From: Cepaea nemoralis
Taxonomy: Eukaryota > Mollusca > Gastropoda > Stylommatophora > Helicidae
Reading direction: 5' to 3'
Length of the DNA stretch: 64,000 nucleotides
Assembly: GCA_014155875.1 (NCBI GenBank)
Contig: JACEFZ010028139.1
Coordinates: forward strand, 358,363-422,362
Shown: in pieces, positions 54,296-64,000 of the stretch
Layout of the letters: each line of letters begins with the position of its first letter
How positions within the stretch are numbered: position 1 is the stretch's first letter
The notes under the pieces: model-generated
Told to the model about the DNA's origin: nothing
Databases searched by the model: none
What the model saw: the letters and a program-made list of their open reading frames with translations, nothing else
Program-made: the position numbers and the translations under genes

Positions 54296-57200
54296 GTATC
54301 ATTATTCACATGAGAGAACATAGCACTATCGTATGTGTTAATGACTGAGAGAACATGGCACTGCTGGATGTGTTCATGACTGAGAGAACATGGCACTGTT
54401 GGATGTGTTCAAATATGAGAGAACATGGCACTGTTGGATGTGTTCATGACTGAGAGAACATGACACTGCTGGATGTGTTCATGACTGAGAGAACATGACA
54501 CTGCTGTATGTGTTCATGACTGAGAGAACATGACACTGCTGGATGTGTTCATGACTGAGAGAACATGGCACTGCTGTATGTGTTCATGGCTGAGAGAACA
54601 TGGCACTGTTGGATGTGTTCATGGCTGAGAGAACATGGCACTGTTGGATGTGTTCAAATATGAGAGAACATGGCACTGCTGGATGTGTTCATGACTGAGA
54701 GAACATGGCACTGTTGGATGTGTTCATGACTGAGAGAACATGGCACTGTTGGATGTGTTCATGACTGAGAGAACATGACACTGCTGTATGTGTTCATGAC
54801 TGAGAGAACATGACACTGCTGGATGTGTTCATGACTGAGAGAACATGGCACTGCTGTATGTGTTCATGGCTGAGAGAACATGGCACTGTTGGATGTGTTC
54901 ATGACTGAGAGAACATGACACTGCTGTATGTGTTCATGACTGAGAGAACATGACACTGCTGTATGTGTTCATGACCTGAGAGAACATGACACGCTGGATG
55001 GTGTTCATGACTGAGAGAACATGGCACTGTTGGATGTGTTCATGGACTGAGAGAACATGGCACTGTTGGATGTGTTCATGACTGAGAGAACATGACACTG
55101 CTGGATGTGTTCATGACTGAGAGAACATGACACTGCTGTATGGTTCATGACTGAGAGAACCTGGCACTGTTGGATGTGTTCATGACTGAGAGAACATGGC
55201 ACTGTTGGAGTGTTCATGACTGAGAGAACTATGACACTGCTGTATGTGTTCATGGACTGAGAGAACAGACACTGCTGGATGTGTTCATGACTGAGAGAAC
55301 ATGGCACTGCTGTATGTGTTCATGACTGAGAGAACATGACACTGCTGGATGTGTTCATGACTGAGAGAACATGGCACTGTGTGGATGTGTTCATGACCTG
55401 AGAGAACATGACACTGCGGATGTGTTCATGACTGAGAGAACATGGCACTGTTGGATGTGTTCATGACTGAGAGAACATGACACTGCTGGATGTGTTCATG
55501 ACTGAGAGAACAATGACACTGCTGTATGTGTTCATGACTGAGAGAACATGGCACTGTTGATGTGTTCATGACTGAGAGAACATGACACTGCTGGATGTGT
55601 CATGACTGAGAGACATGACACTGCTGTATGTGTTCATGACTGAGAGAACATGACACTGCTGGATGGTTCATGACTGAGAGAACATGGCACTGTTGGATGT
55701 GTTCATGACTGAGAGAACATGACACTGCTGGATGGTTCATGACTGAGAGAACATGACACTGCTGTATGTGTTCATGACTGAGAGAACATGACACTGCTGG
55801 ATGTGTTTCACTGACTGAGAGAACATGGCACTGCTGTATGTGTTCATGCTGAGAGAACATGGCACTGTTGATGTGTTCATGGCTGAGAGAACAAGGCACT
55901 GTTGGATGTGTTCATGGCTGAGAGAACATGGCACTGTTGGATGTGTTTCATGACTGAGAGAACATGGCACTGTTTGGATGTGTTCAAATATGAGAGAACA
56001 TGGCACTGCTGGATGTGTTCATGACTGAGAGAACATGGCACTGTTGGATGTGTTCATGGCTGAGAGAACATGGCACTGTTGGATGTGTTCATGACTGAGA
56101 GAACATGGCAACATGGCACTGTTGGATGTGTTCAAATATGAGAGAACATGGCACTGTTGATGTGTTCATGACTGAGAGAATATGGCACTGCTGTATGTGT
56201 TCAAATATGAGAGAACATGGCACTGTTGGATGTGTTCATGACTGAGAGAACATGGCACTGTTGGATGTGTTCAAATATGAGAGAACATGGCACTGTTGGA
56301 TGTGTTCATGACTGAGAGAACATGGCACTGTTGGACGTGTTCAAGAATTGAGAGAACATGGCAGTGCTACATATGTTCATGACTGAGAGAACATGGCACT
56401 GTTGGATGTGTTCATGACTGAGAGAACATGGCACTGTTGGATGTGTTCATGACTGAGAGAACATGGCACTGTTGGATGTGTTCAAATATGAGAGAACATG
56501 GCACTGTTGGATGTGTTCAAATATGAGAGAACCATGGCACTGTTGGATGTGTTCATGACTGAGAGAACATGGCACTGTTGGATGTGTTTCAAATATGAGA
56601 GAACATGGCACTGTTGGATGTGTTCAAATATGAGAGAACATGGCACTGTTGGATGTGTTCATGACTGAGAGAACATGGCACTGTTGGATGTGTTCAAATA
56701 TGAGAGAACATGGCACTGTTGGATGTGTTCATGACTGAGAGAACATGGCACTGTTGGACGTGTTCAAGAATGAGAGAACATGGCAGTGCTACATATGTTC
56801 ATGACTGAGAGAACACGTCGCTGATGAATGTGTTCAGGATTAGAGAACATGGAACTGCTGGATGTGTTCAGGATTGAGAGAATATGCCACTGCTGGATGT
56901 GTTCATGAATGAGAAAACATGGCACTGCTGGATGTGTTCAAGATTGAGTGGACATGGTAATGTTGTATGTGTTCATGAATGAGAGAACATGGCAGTGCTG
57001 GATGTGTTCAGGATTGAGAGAACATGGCATTGTTGGATGTGTTCATGACTGAGAGAACATGGCACGGCTGTATGTGTTTACGAATGCTAGTCATGGCACT
57101 GCAGCATGTCTTCTTGACAGAGCGAACATGGCACAGCTGGATGTATTCCGGCTTGAGAGAACATGGCACTGCTGGATATGTTCATAACTGTGATAATATG

Positions 57201-60200
57201 ACACTGCGGGATGTGTTCAGGATTGAGAGAACATGGCAGTGCTGAATGTGTTCAAAAATGAGAGAACATGGCACTTCTGGTTGTGTTCACTGAGAGAACA
57301 TGGCACAGCTAGATGTATTCAGGATTGAGAGAACATTGCACAGTTGGATGTGTTCAAGATTGAGTGGACATGGTAATGTTGTATGTGTTCATGAATGAGA
57401 GAACATGGCAGTGCTTGATGTGTTCAGGATTGAGAGAACATGGCATTGTTGGATGTGTTCATGACTGAGAGAACATGGAACTGCTGGATGTGGTCAGGAT
57501 TGAGAGAACATGGAACTGCTGGATGTGTTCAGGATTGAGAAAACATGGTACTGCTGTATAACTTCGTGAATGAGAGAACATGGCACTGCTGGATGTGTTC
57601 ATCGAGAGAACATGGCACAGCTAGATGTATTCTAGATTGAGAGAACTTTGTACGGTTGGATGTGTACAAGATTGAGTGGACAAGGTAATGTTGTATGTGG
57701 TCATGAATGAGAGAACATGGCATTGTTGGATGTGTTCATGACTGAGAGAACATGGCACGGCTATATGTGTTTACAAATGATAGTCATGGCACTGCAGCAT
57801 GTCTTCTTGACAGAGCAAACATGGCACAGCTGGATGTTTTCAGGTTTGAGAGAACATGGCACTACTGTATGTGTTCATGACTGAGAGAACATGGCACTGA
57901 CATATGTGTTCAGGATTGAGAGAAAATGTCACTGCTGTATGTGTTCATGACTGTGATAATATGACACTGCGGGATGTGTTCAGGATTGAGAGAACATGGC
58001 AGTGCTGAATGTGTTCAGAATTAAAAGCACATGGCACTGCTGCATGAGTTCATGACTGAGAGAACATGGTACTGCTGGATGTGTTCAGGATTGAGAGAAC
58101 ATGGCACTGCACAATGTGTTCACAACTGTGAGAACATGGCACTGCGGGATATATTCATCATTGAGAGAACATGGCACTGCTGGATGTGTTCAGGATTGAG
58201 AGAACATGACACCTGCATTATGTATTCATGACTGTGAGAACATGGCAGTGCTGAATGTGTTCAGGATTGAGAGAACATGGCACTGATGGATGTGTTCAGG
58301 ATTGGAAGTACATGGCATTGCTGCATGTGTTCATGACTGAGAGAACATGGCACTGCTGGATGTGTTTATCACTGAGAGAACATGGAACTGCTGGATGTGT
58401 TCATGATTGAAAGAACACGTACTGCTGAATGTTTTCAGGAATGATAGAACATTGCACTGCTGGATGTGTTCACTGAGAGAACATGGCACTGTTGGATGTG
58501 TTCATGACTGAGAGAACATGGCACTGTTGGATGTGTTCAAATATGAGAGAACATGGCACTGTTGGATGTGTTCAAATATGAGAGAACATGGCACTGTTGG
58601 ATGTGTTCATGACTGAGAGAACATGGCACTGTTGGATGTGTTCAAATATGAGAGAACATGGCACTGTTGGATGTGTTCATGACTGAGAGAAACATGACAC
58701 TGCTGGATGTGTTCATGACTGAGAGAACATGGCACTGTTGGATGTGTTTCAAATATGAGAGAACATGGCACTGCTGGATGTGTTCACTGAGAGAACATGG
58801 CACTGCTGGATGTGTTCATGGCTGAGAGAACATGGCACTGTTGGATGTGTTCAAATATGAGAGAACATGGCACTGCTGGATGTGTTCATGGCTGAGAGAA
58901 CATGGCACTGCTGGATGTGTTCATGGCTGAGAGAACATGGCACTGTTGGATGTGTTCATGACTGAGAGAACATGGCACTGTTGGATGTGTTCAAATATGA
59001 GAGAACATGGCACTGTTGGATGTGTTCATGCCTGAGAGAACATGGCACTGTTTGGATGTGTTCAAATATGAGAGAACATGGCACTGTTGGATGTGTTCAT
59101 GACTGAGAGAACATGGCACTGTTGGATGTGTTCAAATATGAGAGAACATGGCACTGTTGGATGTGTTCATGACTGAGAGAACATGGCAACTGCTGGATGT
59201 GTTCAAATATGAGAGAACATGGCACTGTTGGATGTGTTCATGACTGAGAGAACATGGCACTGCTGGATGTGTTCATGGCTGAGAGAACATGGCACTGGTT
59301 GGATGTGTTCAAATATGAGAGAACATGGCACTGTTGGATGTGTTCATGACTGAGAGAACATGGCACTGCTGGGATGTGTTCATGGCTGAGAGAACATGGC
59401 ACTGTTGGATGTGTTCAATATGAGAGAACATGGCACTGTTGGATGTGTTCATGACTGAGAGAACATGGCACTGGCTGGATGTGTTCATGGCTGAGAGAAC
59501 ATGGCACTGCTGGATGTGTTCATGGCTGAGAGAACATGGCACTGCTGGATGTGTTCATGGCTGAGAGAACATGGCACTGTTGGATGTGTTCAAATATGAG
59601 AGAACATGGCACTGTTGGATGTGTTCATGACTGAGAGAACATGGCACTGCTGGATGTGTTCATGGCTGAGAGAACATGGCACTGTTGGATGTGTTCAAAT
59701 ATGAGAGAACATGGCACTGTTGGATGTGTTCATGACTGAGAGAACATGGCACTGCTGGATGTGTTCATGGCTGAGAGAACATGGCACTGCTGGATGTGTT
59801 CATGACTGAGAGAACATGGCACTGTTGGATGTGTTCATGACTGAGAGAACATGGCACTGTTGGATGTGTTCAAATATGAGAGAACATGGCACTGCTGGAT
59901 GTGTTCATGACTGAGAGAACATGGCACTGTTGGATGTGTTCATGGCTGAGAGAACATGGCACTGTTGGATGTGTTAAGGATTGACAGAACATGGTACTGC
60001 TGCATGAGTTCATGATTTAGAGAACACGGCGCTGCTGGATGTGATCATGATTGAGAGAACATGACACTGCTGCGTGTGTTCACGACTGAGAGAACATGCA
60101 ACTGCTGCATGTATTCATGATTGAGAGAATACGTACTGCTGAATGTGTTCAGGAATGATAGAATACTGCACTGCTGGAAGTGCTCAATGAGAGAACATGA

Positions 60201-60302
60201 CACTGCTGCATGCGTTTATGACTGAGAGAAAATAGCACTGCTGGATGTGTTCATGACTGAGAGAACATGGCATTGCTGTATATGTTTATGGCTGAGAGAA
60301 CA
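54296..60302. repeat. 35-bp satellite-like array, ~170 units
   Basis: Unit words: atgactgagagaacatggca and ctgttggatgtgttc. Two main variants, catgact and caaatat, alternate over long stretches, especially 58490-59960, giving a 70-bp higher-order unit. The middle (56760-58480) is much more diverged (caggattgagagaac, tgcagcatgtcttcttgaca). Bases 54960-55990 contain many single-base indels. The array is cut at its right end by the LTR at 60303. Confidence 0.96.
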
Positions 60303-60618
60303 TGTATAACAGTAAAGGGAGTTAGCTTAGGAGTGGAGAGTTAATGAATGCTGCGCATTCATTAACTAGTGGGAAATCATAGTTAGTGAACGTGTATGCA
60401 CGAATGGGTAGACGTATCCAGGGGTTGCACACACGTCACTGGGGACTTGGGATTCAACTAGGAGAACAGTAAAGATGTCCGTGTTTACCATCATCAGTTA
60501 GAAGATGTATGATTTCAACTAATAAACGAATGTTTATAGAACAGACGAGACTTGTCCACTTTATCGACACGAGCCTTCCACACACACAGCCTTATCATAT
60601 CATCTACACTGTTATACA
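60303..60618 (+). repeat. 5' LTR of Gypsy copy 2
   Basis: 316 bp bounded by the perfect 10-bp inverted repeat TGTATAACAG / CTGTTATACA, with AATAAA at 60521-60526. The body is only distantly similar to the 248-bp LTR of copy 1, so it is a different subfamily. The left neighbour is a 35-bp array unit cut in mid-unit. Confidence 0.82.
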
Positions 60619-60626
60619 GGCTGTTT

Positions 60627-60640
60627 TGGTGCCGTCGACC
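60627..60640 (+). other. Primer-binding-like site of Gypsy copy 2
   Basis: tggtgccgtcgacc, eight bases after the LTR end. It starts with the TGG expected of a site complementary to a tRNA 3' CCA. The tRNA was not identified. Confidence 0.55.
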
Positions 60641-62102
60641 CTCAAGATCTCAAACATGGGACGTCGCGAAGATTGTTGACTAAAGCGAAGATTTGTTTTG
60701 TCTGCGTCTGGAGACGGATGTTATGGAAGTTCTCAAGTAAATTATAAGAGACGCAACAACTGAAAGCCCGCCCAGGGGTAGTTGTTGGGATTTCTCAGTG
60801 TTTGTTAAGGAGATCTCAGTCAAGGTCAGAAGGTTTGCTAATCTTGTTTTATAGAGACTGATAATTTTGATATACCTGACTCACCAATATACAGGGGCCT
60901 TGATCGCTGATATACGCTGTTTCTTTTGTAGAAGTCAAGAATTGCTATTTTACATTGAAATTTGTAAATGATGTAATGATGTCGTCACCGCTAGATACAT
61001 CTTACAACTTATAAAGTACCTTGTACCTCGGGAAATAAATTATGTCTACGCCCGAATGATCAGCTCCAATTGGAACAGAGAAATCTCGAGAATGATAAAA
61101 TTTATGAGCATGATCTCAGCTCACTGGAATGTTAGAGGTTGAATCAAGGTCGATTTTTACTTTCTGAAATTCTCGAATCAAGGTCGTCAACAGTCACTTT
61201 AGCTGAGTGAAGACATTAAATCTGTTTAACTTGTCTCTAGTCAAATTTGTTTCAGTTGATTTGAACTGACCGTTGTTGGAACGCCACATAACACGTAATG
61301 TTCCGAGTGATGAAACAGAGTGGCCATCGTCAGGCTTGAATCAATCCATTGTTGAGCTGCTCGTTTTTTTTGAAATGTATGGATGTTCCAGATATGCTGC
61401 CGTGAAATCTGGTTTTGCTGGAACTGTTAACCGTTATCGTTTTGAACTATAGGGAAGGTGACCTTGCTTGTCTGAAGGTAAAGTCCAGAGTTTTTAGCCA
61501 ACGCTTAAAATCAATCGATCAATCAATCAGTCAATCGATCAGTCAATCAATCGATCAATCAATCAGTCAGTCAAGCAATCAATCAATCAAGCAATCAATC
61601 AGTCAGTATTGTCTCGATCGTTGTAATTTCAAGTCCAGACGAGCACAATCAGCGGCATGAAAACGACTAGAAGGAACCGACTTCGATTGAAGTGATAAAT
61701 CCAGAGGCTCTTCTTTTGGTGTTCCTTTCAAGTTGGTCGATTAGAGTCCTCTTTCATCAGGATCCTCGATTGGAATTTTTTTCATCAAGATTGTCGATTA
61801 GAGTCCTCTTTCATCAAGATCCTCGATTGGAATTTTTTTCATCAAGATTGGTCGATTAGAGTCCTCTTTCATCAAGATCCTCGATTGGAATTTTTTTCAT
61901 CAGGATTGTCGATTGGAGTCACTTTCAGCAAGATTCTCGATTGGAACCTTTTTCATCAAGTTTGGGTAATAGTTAATTTTAGATTAATTAAGAACATACT
62001 AAATTGAACAGAATATTTCTTGCAACTTACTTTAAAATAATATTGTCTGAAAATAATTGTATATTATATTGCTTGGTAATTTCCATTATAGATTTTTTTA
62101 GG
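60641..62102 (+). other. Gypsy copy 2 leader with tandem repeats
   Basis: Untranslated leader without a supported gene. It contains an (AATC/AGTC)n tract at 61508-61602. It also contains about four ~58-bp units of cctcgattggaattttttt plus gtcgattagagtcctctttc words at 61735-61960. Confidence 0.65.
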
Positions 62103-62950
62103 ATGGAGCCCCAGGATTTTTCTCAAGTAACTGAGTGGAGTTGGTGGAGCAATAGCAAAGTTGGACGCAGTATTAAGACAGCAAAGTGTAATCAGTGATG
62201 TCGAGAGATTTTTGGACAGGGAACCATTTAAGAAAAAGGGTTATTTCTTTAGAAACATGCTTATCATGAACGCTACAGATGAGGATAAAAAGAATTTTGC
62301 ATATAGAACTAGTACAAGTCCTGTTTCTGACCATATAAAAAGAAAACTAGAAGCGGAGGAGATGAAACCTGGGGAAAAATTTAAAAAAGACCGGAATAAA
62401 TACGCAGAAATTACTGATCCACAAAACGCATTCTCAGTGTTTCGACAAACGAGACAAAGTACTACAGAAAGTGTACAGCTATACAGTGATAGAGTAATCA
62501 AATTTTGCTGGAGTTATTTTTGGGACGAATGTACGAGCTGAAGAAGTGGAACGGATGTTTTTTGGGGGTTTTTTGTTGTGGGATTAGGTCAGATGGACTG
62601 AAATTTAAATTATTTAGAGAGAAACCTCAAGGTTGTCCAAGCGGTAGATATCGCCATACAAGAAGAAAGCTTGAGGAGAAGGTTTAGATTGAGGGTAAAG
62701 AGAGTTAGGTAGTAGTTCGGAAGATAGAATTGAAGAAACCCAGGACAGTATAGAATGGATGGAGAGAAAGACGAGGAGAAAACAGATGGTACAAGGGGAA
62801 AAAGTAACGTAATAATCAAGGTAGAGAAGGAAAGTGAGAAATACGTAAGAAACATGGTGGGTAACACAAAACACAAATGTGGTTTGTTGGGGATGCACCA
62901 ACGTGGGCACATTTTTCGTTTTGTGGTAACGACGTGTGAATACACAAAAT
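62103..62950 (+). pseudogene. Gypsy copy 2 gag relic
   Basis: Starts at an ATG (MEPQDFSQVT) in the same context as copy 1 gag. It keeps PVSDHIKRKLEA, YAEITDPQNAFSVFRQTRQS, SVQLYSDRV and IRSDGLKFKL in changing frames (shifts near 62140, 62510 and 62570). The zinc-knuckle region near 62880-62940 still reads QRGHIFRF, but knuckle cysteines are lost. Confidence 0.8.
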
Positions 62951-63189
62951 AATAGAGGTGCTCAGAATAGTACACCGAAAGAACTACAAATAGTAGATCA
63001 GCAAATGGGAATTATGGAGAAATGCAGAGAAATTTTTAAGGTCAGGAAATCGGGAAATTGGCCCTCCCCCTTACTGAACAGGTCGGCAGTAGGGGGGGGA
63101 TAGTAAGATCCAAAAAAAGAATCCTGTATTAAAAACCCAAGTGAGTATAATAGGACATTTAGAAATAAAAAAAAAATAAGAAGTTTTCT

Positions 63190-64000
63190 CCCCAAGTTTA
63201 AAAAACCGTTGTCACTAAAAAATGGTTGATCCAGCTCATGTATAAAGAAATAGGGAAAATAAAATTAGAACTTTGTTTACTCGGGGGCGCAAGTTAGGTG
63301 ATTAAAGAAACATTTTTATATCGAAAGTTAAAAAATTTTAAAAAAATTTTGAATTCAGGAGAATCTTTATTCGGGAACTGGACACAAATTAGAAGTGCTG
63401 GGCAAACGATGATAAATTTTTTAAAATTGGGGGGATAAATGTTAGGTATGGTCCATGTGGTCAAGGATTTAAAGAAATATGATATTGGGAGAGTTTTTTT
63501 TGAAAAATTGGGTTTAGACTTTTTTTTATTTGATAAAATTAAAATTCCAAGGTGTTTTTCGTAGACTTAGAAGGGATATGCATGTGTCGACATTTTGTTA
63601 GAGTCAAAAACGACCCTGAAATTTTAAACCACAAACGGTTATTTAATACGGCAAAAATGAAAAAAAATTCCCTCTTTTCGGTTTGGGCAAACAGTTAAAA
63701 TAACGGAATTAGAGAGAGAAAAAAATTTCAGGAACCTGGCTTAGAAGTCACCCATGGGTTAATGTATAGATAAAAATTTCAGCTTTCCCGTGATGCTCCT
63801 TTCTAATACAGGAAAAAAAATTACATTAAATTTGAGGTTTTGTAATCGCTAAGTAGAGTAAATGAGAATAACATGTTAACTATAGAAAAGAAAAAAAAAT
63901 TTGGGGAAAAAGTTTTCGAAACTCCCATGTTAGAAAAATGTCAGAAAAAAGTTTAAAAAAAGCGGAAAAGACAAAAGATGAATTGATCCCTACATTTAAG
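63190..64000 (+). pseudogene. Gypsy copy 2 pol relic (protease region)
   Basis: Nucleotide similarity to 16170-16940 of copy 1 is clear (gatccagctcatgtataa, aagaaacatttttatat, ttagaagtc, gatgaattgatcc). The protease DSGA site is destroyed near 63280 (ctcgggggcgcaag). Continues beyond the window. Confidence 0.75.

Larger units (their letters stand above)
60303..64000 (+). mobile_element. Gypsy copy 2, decayed, runs off the right edge
   Basis: Related to the element at 13581-22244. It has an LTR, a primer-binding-like site, a long leader, a gag relic and the start of a pol relic, in the same order. The copy is strongly diverged, with frequent homopolymer-length changes. The last bases (gatgaattgatcc near 63977) correspond to about 16931 in copy 1, so roughly the first third of the element is in the window. 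It is inserted into the 35-bp array. Confidence 0.85.

Noticed and set aside
54296..60302. CRISPR-like array
   Set aside because: Units abut one another without unique spacers, and the sequence is eukaryotic. This is a minisatellite.

Overview
This window is eukaryotic and almost entirely non-genic. There are no bacterial-style operons. It holds several LINE families, LTR retrotransposons, a hAT MITE, mariner fragments, tRNA-like SINE heads and very large minisatellite arrays, with one recognisable host gene. The Shaker-type potassium channel, the style of the LINEs and the microsatellites fit a lophotrochozoan animal, plausibly a mollusc. That taxonomic call is inference.

Layout. 1-6275: GT/GA microsatellites and a G/T-rich minisatellite split by a full-length APE-type LINE (LINE-A copy 1, 1311-5235) with one long intact ORF. 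6450-10500: relics, including a LINE C-terminus, a degraded hammerhead-like motif, a short LINE-A-derived non-autonomous element inside a 37-bp minisatellite, and a fragment of another LINE. 10647-23165: LINE-A copy 2, cut in two by an 8.66-kb Gypsy-type LTR retrotransposon (13581-22244) with 248-bp LTRs and a 4-bp target duplication. 23166-30725: 23-bp, 36-bp and 33-bp minisatellites with SINE-like heads between them. 31246-38512: a hAT MITE with a perfect 8-bp target duplication, two oppositely oriented copies of LINE-B, LINE-C fragments, an 87-bp palindrome inside one LINE-B, and a composite of two inverted mariner 3' ends.

40-49.3 kb is a repeat domain: a 30-bp array, a 14-bp array with higher-order structure, decayed 30-bp units carrying a LINE-C insertion, and a 34-36-bp array. 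50418-51767 (minus strand) is an uninterrupted ORF for a Kv1-like voltage-gated K+ channel with a three-Arg plus two-Lys S4 segment. 52.7-60.3 kb holds a very regular 54-bp array, a ~19-bp array and a 6-kb array of 35-bp units. At 60303 a second, older Gypsy element of the same family begins inside that 35-bp array and runs off the right edge.

Nothing here works as a multi-gene pathway. The coding genes of the mobile elements each serve their own element, and the K+ channel is the only gene likely to serve the host. Most other long open frames are by-products of tandem repeats whose unit length is a multiple of three. The most informative signals are structural: nested insertions with exact target duplications, similarity between the LINE-A 3' end and the adjacent 23-bp satellite, composite inverted structures, and a stretch of array with dense single-base indels that looks like assembly error.
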